The position numbers and the translations under genes were made by a program. A stretch of 44,730 bases of DNA from JALZDI01 sp965653225. Lineage in GTDB: Bacteria > Actinomycetota > Actinomycetes > Propionibacteriales > Nocardioidaceae. Position 1 is the first letter of the stretch. Every line of letters starts with the position of its first letter. The notes under the pieces are model-generated. The model was not told the DNA's origin. It saw only the letters and a program-made list of their open reading frames with translations, and made no database searches. The stretch covers positions 1 through 44,730 of the forward strand of contig CBFGZI010000019.1 of NCBI GenBank assembly GCA_965653225.1, read 5' to 3'. Positions 7,690 through 15,715 of this stretch are shown here, one piece after another.

Positions 7690-9320
7690 GTGTTGGCCTC
7701 TTTCGACATCATTCTCGCGTTGCGTTCGGCCGTCTCGGCTGCGAACTTGTCGGGCACCGGCAGACCGCTCGTGTCCACCGGCGGGCGGTCGAAGTCACCC
7801 GGGAAGTGCTTGACCGCGCTCTGTACGGGCATCGGCGTGAGACCGCCCATGGCGCACAGCGACCCCTTGACCATCGTGTTGCACAGGTCGTCGAGCAGGA
7901 CGAGGTTCTTCTCGCGGTCGACGCCTCCGATGATCTTGTCGATGGTCTCGACACCGCGCACCGAGCCGATGCGGCAGGGCGTGCACTTGCCGCAGGACTC
8001 CACCGCGCAGAACTCCATCGCGAACCGTGCCTGGCGTGCCATGTCGACGGTGTCGTCGAAGACGACGATGCCGCCGTGGCCGATCATGGCGTCGGCGGCC
8101 GCGAACGCCTCGTAGTCCATCGGCAGGTCGAACATCCCGTCCGGGAGGTAGGAGCCCAGCGGCCCGCCGACCTGCACCGCGCGCACCGGGCGGCCGGTGG
8201 CGCTGCCGCCGCCGTAGCCGTTGACCAGCTCTCCGAGCGAGATGCCGAACGCGGTCTCGACGATGCCGCCCTGGGCGACGTTGCCGGCGAGCTGGAAGAC
8301 CTGTGTGCCACGGGAGCGCTCGACGCCCAGCTCCTGGTAGGCCTGCGCGCCGTCGGCCACGATCATCGGGACCGTCGCCAGCGTCAGCACGTTGTTGACG
8401 ATGGTGGGCTTGCCGAACAGTCCCTCGATAGCCGGGATCGGGGGCTTTGAGCGGACGACTCCGCGCTTGCCCTCCAGGCTCTCCAGCATGGAGGTCTCCT
8501 CGCCGCAGATGTAGGCGCCGGCGCCCACGCGGACGAACAGGTCGAAGCTGAGATCGCTGTCCTGGATGCGCTCACCGAGGTAGCCGCGGGCGTAGGCGAT
8601 GTCGATCGCCTGCCGCATCGTGTGGATCGCGTCGGGATACTCCGAACGGATGTAGATGTAGCCCTCGGTCGCGCCCACCGCGTAGGCCGCGATCGTCATG
8701 CCCTCGACCAGGGTGAACGGGTCGCCCTCCATCAGCATGCGGTCGGCGTAGGTGCCGGAGTCGCCCTCGTCGGCGTTCGCGCACACGAACTTGAGGGCGT
8801 CCTGGGTGTCGTGCACGGTCTTCCACTTGATGCCGGCGGGGAAGCCCGCTCCGCCACGACCGCGCAGCCCGGAGTCGGTGACCGCGGTGACGATCTCACT
8901 GGGGTCCATCGCCAGCGCGCGGCGCAGTCCGGCGAAGCCGCCGTGCGCGACGTAGTCCTCGATGTTCAGCGGGTCGATCACCCCGACGCGCTGGAAGGTC
9001 ACCCGCTGCTGCGAGGCCAGCCACTCGATCTGGTCGGTGGGTCCGTGGCAGAGCTCCGTGGCCGTGCCGTCGAGCAGACCGGACTCGACCAGCCGGGGAA
9101 CGTCCGCGACCCGTACGGGGCCGTAGGCCACACGCCCGTCGCCGGTCTCGACCTCGACCAGCGGCTCGAGCCACAGCATGCCGCGGGAACCGTTGCGCAC
9201 GAGCTGGATCTCGCGGCCGGCGGCGCTCGCGGCGGACAGCAGCGCCTGCGCGACGTCGTCGGCACCGACGGAGCGGGCCGCTGCGTCGACGGGCACGAAC
9301 ACCTTGACCGCTTCGGTCAC
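7686..9320 (-). CDS. fdsB: NAD-dependent formate dehydrogenase beta subunit (NuoF-like)
   Basis: A 544-residue NAD- and FMN-binding subunit. A thioredoxin-like N-terminal part is followed by the NuoF core: SGLRGRGGAGFPAG (FMN/NAD loop), NADEGDSGTYADR, CGEETSMLESLEG and the cluster motif ESCGKCTPCRIGS. It receives electrons from FdsA and reduces NAD. The frame is open well upstream, but the GTG at 9320 overlaps the fdsG stop as GTGA and gives the expected size. The N-terminal domain of FdsB usually holds a 2Fe-2S-like fold, but here I see no cysteines in it, so that cluster is probably absent. Confidence 0.93.
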   Translation of the reverse strand: MTEAVKVFVPVDAAARSVGADDVAQALLSAASAAGREIQLVRNGSRGMLWLEPLVEVETGDGRVAYGPVRVADVPRLVESGLLDGTATELCHGPTDQIEWLASQQRVTFQRVGVIDPLNIEDYVAHGGFAGLRRALAMDPSEIVTAVTDSGLRGRGGAGFPAGIKWKTVHDTQDALKFVCANADEGDSGTYADRMLMEGDPFTLVEGMTIAAYAVGATEGYIYIRSEYPDAIHTMRQAIDIAYARGYLGERIQDSDLSFDLFVRVGAGAYICGEETSMLESLEGKRGVVRSKPPIPAIEGLFGKPTIVNNVLTLATVPMIVADGAQAYQELGVERSRGTQVFQLAGNVAQGGIVETAFGISLGELVNGYGGGSATGRPVRAVQVGGPLGSYLPDGMFDLPMDYEAFAAADAMIGHGGIVVFDDTVDMARQARFAMEFCAVESCGKCTPCRIGSVRGVETIDKIIGGVDREKNLVLLDDLCNTMVKGSLCAMGGLTPMPVQSAVKHFPGDFDRPPVDTSGLPVPDKFAAETAERNARMMSKEANT

Positions 9321-9796
9321 GAGCGCGCCTCCTCGATGAGGGTGTCGAGCCGCTCGGGGGTGACGCGTCCGTGCAGCCTGCCGTCGACCGCGACGGTCGG
9401 GCCGAGCGCGCAGTTGCCGAAGCAGAAGATCTGCTCCAGCTCGACCGCGCCGTCCGCGGAACGCGCGTCCATCGTCGTGTTCAGCCTGGCCTTCGCGTGT
9501 TCGGCGAGTGCCTCGGCGCCCACCGCCTGGCAGGCCTCTGCACGGCATATCTGCACGGTGCAGGGCGCGCTCGGCTCGCGCTTGAAGTCCTTGTAGAAGG
9601 TCGCGGTGCCGTAGACCTCGGCCTCGGCCAGGTTGAGCACGTCTGCGATGACCTTGGTGTCTTCGTGCGTCACCCAGCCGACCTCTGCGACAACCTCGTG
9701 CAGGATCGGCAGCACGGCGCCCCGCTCGCCTTTGTGACTCTCCGCAATCCGCCGCACAGCGAAGGCACGGTCGGTCGAACTCGTGGCTACCGACAT
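9317..9796 (-). CDS. fdsG: NAD-dependent formate dehydrogenase gamma subunit (NuoE-like)
   Basis: A 159-residue 2Fe-2S subunit with a thioredoxin-like fold. Cluster ligands are Cys84, Cys89 (CRAEAC), Cys125 and Cys129 (CFGNC). The conserved YGTATFYKDF precedes them. It relays electrons within the formate dehydrogenase complex. I chose the ATG at 9796; an in-frame GTG at 9814 would add six residues. The operon promoter should lie in 9797-9951, where two similar elements beginning GATAC (minus strand, 9797-9810 and 9820-9831) are visible, but I cannot place boxes with confidence. It is the first gene of fdsGBAD. Confidence 0.93.
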   Translation of the reverse strand: MSVATSSTDRAFAVRRIAESHKGERGAVLPILHEVVAEVGWVTHEDTKVIADVLNLAEAEVYGTATFYKDFKREPSAPCTVQICRAEACQAVGAEALAEHAKARLNTTMDARSADGAVELEQIFCFGNCALGPTVAVDGRLHGRVTPERLDTLIEEARS

Positions 9797-9951
9797 GGTA
9801 TGCAGTATCCCCACACCTTGGATTCTGTATCAAGTGGGCGTCGGGAATGGCCTACGCTCGCTCGCTCACCTGCACAGATACCCTCATTCGCGGCCGTCCA
9901 AGCCGGTTCCGTGCACGTCCCACGGCGCCTTCGGCCGTCACGCGTGGGGGC

Positions 9952-10920
9952 TCAGAAGCCGGTGGGCATCCGCGCGGTGTAGGGCTCCTCCAGCGTGCGG
10001 ACCTCGTCGTCGGTCAGGTCGACGTCGAGCGCGGCGACGGCGTCGGCGAGGTGGTGCGGCTTGGTCGGGCCGACGATCGGCGCGGTGACCACCGGGTTGC
10101 GCAGGACCCAGGCCAGCGCGACCTGGGCCATCGGGACTCCGCGCGCCTCCGCAACCTTCTGCACGGCGTCGGCGATGGGCTCGTTGGGGTCCTTGAGGTA
10201 CCTCTCCTGCAGCGGGTCGGTCTCGGACCGCAGGGTCTGCTCGCCCCATGGCCGCGTCAGACGGCCCTTGGCCAGCGGGCTCCACGGGAGGCTGGCGACA
10301 CCCTGGTCGGCGAGGAGACCGAACATCTCCCGCTCCTCCTCGCGCATCATCAGGCTGTACTGGTCCTGCATCGAGACGAACCGCGTCCAGCCGTTCAGGT
10401 CCGCGGTCGACTGCATCGTGGCGAACTGCCAGGCCCACATCGAGGAGGCGCCGATGTAGCGGGCCTTGCCGGCCTTGACGACGTCGTGCAGCGCCTCCAT
10501 CGTCTCCTCGACCGGGGTGTCGGGGTCGAACCGATGGATCTGGTACAGGTCCACGTAGTCGGTGCCGAGCCGGGAGAGCGACGCGTCGATCTGCTCCATG
10601 ATGGCCCGCCGGGACAGGCCGGAGCCGCCGGGACCGTCGTGCATCTTGAAGAACACCTTGGTCGCGAGCACCACGTCCTCGCGACGGGTGTACCTCTTCA
10701 CCGCCCGGCCGACGATCTCCTCCGAGCTGCCGAAGCTGTAGACGTTGGCGGTGTCCCAGAAGGTGATGCCGTGTTCGACCGCCTGGCGGAACAGCGGCTC
10801 GGCCGCCTCGTCGCCGAGCGACCACTCGTTGAAGCCCCGCGAGGTGTCCCCGAAGCTCATGCAGCCTAGTGCGATGCGGCTGACCTTCAGTCCGGTGTTG
10901 CCCAGACGGGTGTACTCCAT
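9952..10920 (-). CDS. Aldo/keto reductase
   Basis: A 322-residue NADPH-dependent oxidoreductase with a TIM-barrel fold. The catalytic tetrad is Asp56, Tyr61 (DTANVY), Lys88 (ATK) and His129 (QIH). The N-terminal MEYTRLGNTGLKVSRIALGCMS is typical of the group that includes YajO and IolS-like proteins. The ATG at 10920 has AGGAGA nearby; the open frame further upstream has no family resemblance. The substrate is unknown. It stands alone, upstream of and in the same direction as the formate dehydrogenase operon, and is probably transcribed separately. Confidence 0.9.
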   Translation of the reverse strand: MEYTRLGNTGLKVSRIALGCMSFGDTSRGFNEWSLGDEAAEPLFRQAVEHGITFWDTANVYSFGSSEEIVGRAVKRYTRREDVVLATKVFFKMHDGPGGSGLSRRAIMEQIDASLSRLGTDYVDLYQIHRFDPDTPVEETMEALHDVVKAGKARYIGASSMWAWQFATMQSTADLNGWTRFVSMQDQYSLMMREEEREMFGLLADQGVASLPWSPLAKGRLTRPWGEQTLRSETDPLQERYLKDPNEPIADAVQKVAEARGVPMAQVALAWVLRNPVVTAPIVGPTKPHHLADAVAALDVDLTDDEVRTLEEPYTARMPTGF

Positions 10921-11294
10921 GGTGGGTCTCCTACTTCTCCATGACCTCGCCCGATCGGGCTCGGCCGGGTTCAAGGACTTACGGCGGGCCGTCGCCACAG
11001 TAGGAAGAAAATCAGTGGGCCCGCGACCGTTGACAGAGGGCCCCCATCTGTTGGCATAGTTACTACTAAGACCGTAGTAGGAGACGGTTGATCGGCCGGG
11101 TCACCTCCCCGTGCCCGGCACGCGTGGCTGCCTCCGGCCTTCGTGGCCCCCGACGAACGCCCGGAGGCAGTCGCACGCCCAGACGCTACCGGTCGACGAA
11201 GTCACCCACCAGGGGTGAGGACGGGCCCCCCGATGCGGACGAGCGTGGCTGCTGACACCAGCCGCGAGCCCACCAGCCATCGGGAGGTACGGGG
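10921..11294. other. 374-bp intergenic region between divergent genes
   Basis: No convincing gene is seen. The stretch holds the upstream regions of the aldo/keto reductase (left) and the DUF1269 gene (right). It contains one clear inverted repeat at 11061-11079, listed separately. A TTGACA hexamer at about 11034 lies on the plus strand without a well-spaced -10 box. Confidence 0.5.
11061..11079. promoter_or_regulatory. Inverted repeat TACTAC-N7-GTAGTA
   Basis: Perfect 6-bp arms are separated by 7 bases, in an AT-richer patch 141 bases before the aldo/keto reductase and about 215 bases before the DUF1269 gene. Arm length and spacing equal those of the moeA/fdhD element, but the sequence differs. 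It may be a repressor site for a dimeric helix-turn-helix protein. The regulator is unknown. Confidence 0.4.
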
Positions 11295-11828
11295 ATGCCG
11301 GCCGACACTTTCATCGCCTATATCGGCGTATACACCGACGTTGCCGACGCCGAAGCCGACTACCAGGCCGTCAAGGACCTGCACGAGAAGGCCGACCTGC
11401 TCGACGCCTACGACGCAGCCGTCGTACAGCGCCGGGAGGACGGCAAGGTGAAGATCGTCCGCAAGCACGAGACGCCCACCCGGGTCGGCGGCGTCCTGGG
11501 CGGCGGCGTCGGTCTGGCGACCGGTCTGGTGGTGGCCCTGTTCCCGTTCGCGGCCATCGGCGGAGGGCTGCTCGCGGCCACCACCGCAGGCGGGTCGGTG
11601 CTGGGCGCGGTGGCCGGGCACGCGGCCGCCGGCATGAGTCGCGGCGACCTCAAGGAGCTCGGGGAGCACCTCGACGCCGGGCAGGCCGGCCTCGTGGTCG
11701 TCGGGGTGACGGACATGGAGGCCAGGATCAGGGACGCGATGCGGCGAAGCGAGAAGCTTCAGGCAAAGCAGCTCAAAGCTGACATGAGTGACATCGAGCG
11801 TGACGCCAAGGAGGCCGGCGCCAGCTGA
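11295..11828 (+). CDS. DUF1269-family membrane protein
   Basis: A 177-residue protein of unknown function. A soluble N-terminal part with a ferredoxin-like pattern (about 5-55) is followed by a Gly/Ala-rich hydrophobic hairpin (about 65-115, GGVLGGGVGLATGLVVALFPFAAIGGGLL) and a charged C-terminal helix (about 140-177). This is the layout of DUF1269 proteins, often stress-induced in actinobacteria. The start follows GGGAGGTACGGGG. A second membrane protein gene begins 26 bases after the stop, so they may form an operon. Confidence 0.8.
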   Translation: MPADTFIAYIGVYTDVADAEADYQAVKDLHEKADLLDAYDAAVVQRREDGKVKIVRKHETPTRVGGVLGGGVGLATGLVVALFPFAAIGGGLLAATTAGGSVLGAVAGHAAAGMSRGDLKELGEHLDAGQAGLVVVGVTDMEARIRDAMRRSEKLQAKQLKADMSDIERDAKEAGAS

Positions 11829-11854
11829 CACCGAGGCTAGACAGCGAGGTAGTG

Positions 11855-12331
11855 ATGGCCAGCTCGCAGCCCATGTCGGGCCGCCCGCACGGGGGGCACG
11901 CAGTCGTCGACGCCGCGCGACTGTGGGGAGGTGGGCTCGCCACCGCCTGTGTCGCCGCGCTCGTGGCGCTGGTGGGCGTCCTCGTCTTCGGCGTCGTGTT
12001 CGACGTCAGCCTCGTTCGCCCGGCACTCCTGCTCGACGTGACGGACACGTTCACCGCCGACTACGCGCTGACCGCATTCGTCCTCGGGCTGCTGGCGACC
12101 GCGGTGGCGCACGGCCTGGCCCTGACGACCCCGCGGCCGCGGCTGTTCTTCTCCTGGATCGTGGGCCTGACCACGGTGGCCGGCGTCGCCACGCCGTTCG
12201 CCGTCGGGGCCACGCTGGAGAGCCAGGCGGCCACGGCCGCGATCAACCTGGCCCTGGGCGTGTGCGTTCTCTCGCTGCTGCGCGGGGTGATGTCACGGAC
12301 CGTCTCCGTCGACGGCGTCCGCGCCTCGTGA
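11855..12331 (+). CDS. Four-helix membrane protein (DUF6069-like)
   Basis: A 158-residue protein with four predicted membrane segments (about residues 24-48, 67-90, 98-118 and 122-142) and short hydrophilic ends. Its layout, with a conserved-looking DYALTAFVLGLLATAVAHGLAL segment, resembles the small DUF6069 membrane proteins of actinobacteria. Function is unknown. ATG at 11855 and GTG at 11852 are both usable; GCGAGGT lies upstream. It sits close behind the DUF1269 gene. Confidence 0.65.
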   Translation: MASSQPMSGRPHGGHAVVDAARLWGGGLATACVAALVALVGVLVFGVVFDVSLVRPALLLDVTDTFTADYALTAFVLGLLATAVAHGLALTTPRPRLFFSWIVGLTTVAGVATPFAVGATLESQAATAAINLALGVCVLSLLRGVMSRTVSVDGVRAS

Positions 12332-12343
12332 GTCGCTGCGCGC

Positions 12344-12508
12344 TCACCGACCGGTGACGGCGTACTGCTGGAGGAACAGCGCCTCGGCGAGGGCCATGTT
12401 CGCGATCTCGTCCGGGTGGACGCTCTCGTTCGGCGCGTGGATCAGCGCGAGCGGCTCCTCCACACCGACCAGGGCGATCTCGGCGTCGGGGTAGACCTCG
12501 GCCAGCGC
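12344..12508 (-). pseudogene. C-terminal remnant of an M20-family dipeptidase
   Basis: Reading leftward, 54 codons before a TGA encode a peptide with AEVYPDAEIALVGVEEP, then LIHAPNESVHPDEI and ALAEALFLQQYA. This is the signature C-terminus of M20/ArgE-DapE type dipeptidases, including the HAPNES block near the metal site. There is no start codon, and the similarity ends at about 12508, immediately before the terminator hairpin of the M24 peptidase. About 400 upstream residues are missing. It is best explained as a deletion scar where the M24 gene now abuts the tail of a lost neighbour. Confidence 0.75.
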
Positions 12509-12515
12509 GCATCCG

Positions 12516-12538
12516 GCTGCTCCCGACGAGGGAGCGGC
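12516..12538 (-). terminator. Hairpin downstream of the M24 peptidase gene
   Basis: A 9-bp stem (GCTGCTCCC against GGGAGCGGC, with one G-T pair) has a 5-base loop. It starts 4 bases after the stop of the leftward peptidase gene. No T-run follows, as is common for high-GC actinobacterial terminators. Confidence 0.5.
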
Positions 12539-12542
12539 ACTC

Positions 12543-13679
12543 CTACTCGACGACCTGCAGTGCGTGGTCGGTGTTGTTGAGCCGGCGGCCTCCCTCGCCC
12601 GTCACCGTGACGATGTCCTCGATGCGGACGCCGAACCTGCCGGCGAGGTAGATGCCGGGCTCGATCGAGAAGCACATGCCCGGCACGAGTGGCTGCTCCT
12701 CCCCCTCCACCATGTACGGCGGCTCGTGGGTGGTCACCCCGATCCCGTGGCCGGTGCGGTGGATGAACTGGTCGCCGTACCCCGCGTCGGTGATGACCGC
12801 TCTGGCGACCCGGTCGATCTCCTGGCAGGAGACTCCGGGGCGCACCGCCTCGAAGGCCGCCTGCTGCGCGCTGCGCACGATGTCGTGCACCCGCTGCAGC
12901 TCCGGGTCCGGTGGCCCGACGGACACGGTGCGCGTGGTGTCGGAGCCGTAGCCGTGCATGAGGCCTCCGAAGTCCAGCACGACCGCGTCCCCCGGCGCGA
13001 TCACCCGGTCCCCGGCCTCGTGATGGGGGTTGGCGCCGTTGGGACCGGAGCCGACGACGGTGAAGTCGACCTGCTCGTGACCGAACTCGCGCAGCAGCGC
13101 CGCGAGGTCGGCCGCGACGTCGGCCTCGCGGCGACCGGCGAAGCGCACGCCGACGATCTCGTTGTAGGTGTGGTCGGCGGCCTCGCCGGCCATGGCGAGA
13201 CGCCCGAGCTCGTTTGCGTCCTTCACCGCCCGCAGCATGGGCAGGCCCTGGGTCAGGGCGCGGTAGCGCGAGTCCGGAACCTGGGCCTGCATGCCGAGCA
13301 GGTGCATCGCCCACGCCGAGTCGGAGATGCCAAGGCGCGCGCCCGGCCGCAGCAGCCCACCTGCCGCTCGGTAGGGGTCGGACCCGTCGGCCCAGTCGAG
13401 CATCCGCAGGCCGGACGTGCCTTCGACGGCTTCGGCATCCGCGCGCTCGAGGGTGGGCACGACGAGCGTCGGCTCGTGGTCGGAGGTGAGCACCAGGAGC
13501 GTCAGCCGCTCGGTGACCGCGGTCGGCTGGTACCCCGTCAGCCACACGAGGTCCGGCCCGGGTGCGACGAGCACCCCGTCGAGCCCGGCTGCCCGTGCGG
13601 CCGCGACGACCCGCGCCCTGCGCTCCTCGAAGTCGCGGGCGGTGAACGGGACGGGCCTGGGAAGCGTACGAGCAGGCAT
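12543..13679 (-). CDS. M24-family Xaa-Pro peptidase
   Basis: A 378-residue cytosolic metallopeptidase with the creatinase/prolidase layout: N-terminal domain 1-155 and pita-bread catalytic domain 160-378. The five metal ligands are visible as Asp236 (DFGG), Asp247 (SDTTRT), His311 (GHGIG), Glu340 (SIEPGIY) and Glu354 (RIED). It probably cleaves dipeptides or N-terminal residues next to proline. The ATG at 13679 (MPARTLP) was chosen; a TTG at 13703 in the same frame is less likely. The remnant of a different peptidase family lies directly downstream. Confidence 0.9.
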   Translation of the reverse strand: MPARTLPRPVPFTARDFEERRARVVAAARAAGLDGVLVAPGPDLVWLTGYQPTAVTERLTLLVLTSDHEPTLVVPTLERADAEAVEGTSGLRMLDWADGSDPYRAAGGLLRPGARLGISDSAWAMHLLGMQAQVPDSRYRALTQGLPMLRAVKDANELGRLAMAGEAADHTYNEIVGVRFAGRREADVAADLAALLREFGHEQVDFTVVGSGPNGANPHHEAGDRVIAPGDAVVLDFGGLMHGYGSDTTRTVSVGPPDPELQRVHDIVRSAQQAAFEAVRPGVSCQEIDRVARAVITDAGYGDQFIHRTGHGIGVTTHEPPYMVEGEEQPLVPGMCFSIEPGIYLAGRFGVRIEDIVTVTGEGGRRLNNTDHALQVVE

Positions 13680-13902
13680 GGCAGGTGTTCCCTCTCGGGC
13701 CAACGGCGTCGCGGCACCCGTGGCTGGTGCCAGGTTGCCTCCGTGGCAGCGGTCGAGGCAACACCCGCCGCCCCGGGGGCTGCTGAGCGACCCGCCCGCG
13801 ACATGAAGGATCTCTCATCTGGCTCCAATCCCGGTCTCCGCCGAGGCGTGCACGCTGACATCGACCACGTGTCGGCAACCAGCCGGCAGTTCAGTACGAC
13901 GC

Positions 13903-13924
13903 AGCCCGACCGCAAGGTCGGGCT
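13903..13924 (+). other. Hairpin with GCAA tetraloop in a 5' leader
   Basis: Perfect 9-bp arms (AGCCCGACC and GGTCGGGCT) enclose a GCAA loop, a stable GNRA tetraloop in RNA. It ends 16 bases before the AAGGAG ribosome binding site of the small gene at 13950. It could protect the leader, or terminate transcription arriving from upstream. Confidence 0.5.
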
Positions 13925-13949
13925 CGCGGCGGGGAGCCAAGGAGTGCGA

Positions 13950-14180
13950 ATGATGGTGACCCGCTATTTCGACGAACCCGTTCTGGTGCACTACCGCACC
14001 GATTTTGCGTGGACGAGGGTGCCGGCGCTCGCCGTACGCCGGTCCGGAAAGCGCTACGAGGTGCTCATCGCCCGCGGCGGACACGAGGCCGGGGATGAGG
14101 CCGTTGACTCCGCCTGGGTCCCACGCTCGCGCATCCGCGTCGAGGACCCGGCGATGGCGTGCTGTGTCCATTCGGACTGA
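13950..14180 (+). CDS. Small protein of unknown function
   Basis: A 76-residue protein that I do not recognise. It begins MMVTRYFDEPVLVHYR, is rich in charged residues, has no membrane segment, and ends with a Cys pair (ACCVHSD). AAGGAG precedes the ATG by 5 bases, which supports translation; a second ATG follows at once. The GCAA hairpin lies just upstream. Mixed beta-strand character (VLVHYR, VPALAVRR, YEVLIARGG) would suit a small beta-barrel. The frame continues upstream into sequence antisense to the peptidase gene, which I consider non-coding. Confidence 0.6.
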   Translation: MMVTRYFDEPVLVHYRTDFAWTRVPALAVRRSGKRYEVLIARGGHEAGDEAVDSAWVPRSRIRVEDPAMACCVHSD

Positions 14181-14270
14181 CTTTCAGCACGGAGAGTGAC
14201 GTCGTTGACACGCGATGTGTGCAGGCGTAGGCATTTGCTCAACGGCGGTCTAGAAGCCTAGGAGCAGGCG

Positions 14271-14657
14271 ATGACGAGCACGGTGGAAGTACTCAAGACC
14301 ATCACGGTGGAGTCCACCGTGGACCTCAACAAGCTCTCCGCTGCCATCGAGGCGCTCGCCGACACCGAGCGCACCACGACCGCGTGTGCGGCCGCGATGG
14401 CCGAGGGCATGGCGACGTCGATCCGGGCGGACCTCGACTGCGTGGACATCTGCCACGCGACCCGTCAGGTGCTCACCCGCGCGACCGCGGACGCCACGAT
14501 CCTCAGGGGCCTGCTCGAGAGCGCCGTCGCCGCGTGCGAGCGCAGCACCAAGGAGTGCGGTCGGCACGCGGAGCACCACAGCCACTGCCGGCTGTGCTCC
14601 GAGGGCACCCGCGCGACCGCGGACGCCTGCCGGGCCCTGCTCACCGACCTGGCCTGA
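14271..14657 (+). CDS. Cys-rich four-helix bundle protein (DUF326 / copper-storage type)
   Basis: A 128-residue soluble protein with eight cysteines arranged along helices: Cys39 (TTACAAAM), a DCVDIC pair, AACERSTKEC, SHCRLC and DAC. His residues lie in the HAEHHSHC segment. DUF326 and Csp proteins are four-helix bundles that bind many Cu(I) ions through inward-facing cysteines. Compared with full Csp proteins (often 12 or more Cys) this one has fewer sites. AGGAG lies upstream of the ATG. No signal peptide is present, so it would be cytosolic. Copper binding is inferred from the family. Confidence 0.75.
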   Translation: MTSTVEVLKTITVESTVDLNKLSAAIEALADTERTTTACAAAMAEGMATSIRADLDCVDICHATRQVLTRATADATILRGLLESAVAACERSTKECGRHAEHHSHCRLCSEGTRATADACRALLTDLA

Positions 14658-14684
14658 CCCAACACCCTCGTTCCTGGTGTCGGG
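14658..14684. terminator. Probable bidirectional terminator
   Basis: Between convergent genes, CCC-A-ACACC pairs with GGTGT-C-GGG around a 9-base loop, with one mismatch in an otherwise continuous stem. It follows the stop of the Cys-rich gene directly and ends 4 bases before the stop of the opposing gene. Confidence 0.45.
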
Positions 14685-14687
14685 CCC

Positions 14688-14984
14688 TCAGGCCTCGTCG
14701 AGTACCTGCCGCCAGGCCTCGTCGTCGGACAGCAGGCTCTGGAGCTCGGCCAGGTGGAGCAGCGTGAGCGGTGCCTCGTGGTTGCCGTGGTCGTGGCCGA
14801 CGACCTGCACGCCGCAGGCCAGGAGCACTGCGTACGCCCCGCGGGTGAGCGCCATCGTGCGCACACGCAGGCAGAGCGGGCACTCGTACACGGCCTCTGA
14901 CGGCTCCGGCGAGTCCACCAGGACGAGCGCCTCGGCGCCCAGCACCACGGAACCACAGTCACGGCAGTCGGTGATGAAGCGCAT
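14688..14984 (-). CDS. Zinc-ribbon microprotein, paralogue A
   Basis: A 98-residue protein beginning MRFITDCRDCGSVV. Two CxxC knuckles (Cys7/Cys10 and Cys35/Cys38, ECPLC) predict a zinc ribbon. The C-terminal part has an acidic helix, LAELQSLLSDDEAWRQVLDEA. GGAGGAGG stands upstream of the ATG. It is clearly related to the gene at 15716-16018: the first ten residues differ at one position, and the C-terminal LAELQ-LL-DDEA motif is shared. Function is unknown. The ribbon plus acidic tail could suit binding to RNA polymerase or another protein, which is only a guess. Confidence 0.7.
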   Translation of the reverse strand: MRFITDCRDCGSVVLGAEALVLVDSPEPSEAVYECPLCLRVRTMALTRGAYAVLLACGVQVVGHDHGNHEAPLTLLHLAELQSLLSDDEAWRQVLDEA

Positions 14985-15121
14985 GCGGGACCTCCTCCCT
15001 CGGGCAGCGACGAAGCCCGGCAGCGTGCCGGGAATGCCCAGAGGGTGCATGCACGGCGTCACGGGCCCGCAAACAGCCGGCCGTCGAGGCGGCACAGGAA
15101 CGCGGGGAGGCGGGGCACCGC

Positions 15122-15661
15122 ATGCATGAGCACGCCGCCGCCGTCACGGCAGCCCCGCTGCTGTACGCCGCGACCACGGCGCTGGTGCTGTCCGCGACGC
15201 TCTTCGGCCTGCGCCGCCTGCTGTCCGACTGGCATCGCCTCGGCGACCGCCTCACGCCCGCCACCCACGTGGCGATGGGCGCGGCGATGACCTACACCAT
15301 GCTCGTTCCGCGGGTCCTCCCGGCGTACGTGGGTGCCGCCGCCCTGGTCCTGGTGGGTGTGACGTTCCTGCACCGCGCTCACGTCTGGGCGCAGGTCTGG
15401 TGGACAGCGGGTGGCAGCACACACGGGCGGGCGCCGCTGACGCCGGGCATGACCATGACCATGGTGATGGCGGTGATGTTCATGGGGGCCGAACGCGGGT
15501 CGGTGCTGCTGCGGCTGGCACTGCTGGGATGTCTGCTGGGATGCGCCGCGGTGTACGCCCGGCCCGCGCTGGAGGGCCGCGGCGGCGGCGCGGGTCTCGG
15601 CGAGGCGTCGACGCCGCTGGTGCTGACGGCCGGCATGGCCGCGATGCTGGCGCTGCCCTGA
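15122..15661 (+). CDS. DUF5134-like integral membrane protein
   Basis: A 179-residue protein with about five membrane segments (roughly residues 10-30, 48-62, 66-84, 104-122 and 126-143), plus a hydrophobic C-terminus. Its HEHAA N-terminus and Met-rich third segment (MTMTMVMAVMFMGAE) are notable. Small membrane proteins of this kind in actinobacteria are assigned to DUF5134, with unknown role; His and Met content would allow metal handling. The ATG follows GGGGAGGCGGGG. It lies between two paralogous zinc-ribbon genes on the opposite strand and near a copper-storage-like gene. Confidence 0.65.
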   Translation: MHEHAAAVTAAPLLYAATTALVLSATLFGLRRLLSDWHRLGDRLTPATHVAMGAAMTYTMLVPRVLPAYVGAAALVLVGVTFLHRAHVWAQVWWTAGGSTHGRAPLTPGMTMTMVMAVMFMGAERGSVLLRLALLGCLLGCAAVYARPALEGRGGGAGLGEASTPLVLTAGMAAMLALP

Positions 15662-15715
15662 GGTCTACGTCGAGCCGTCGGGCGCGGCGGGCTCCGAAGG
15701 CGCGGCCGGGACCGG

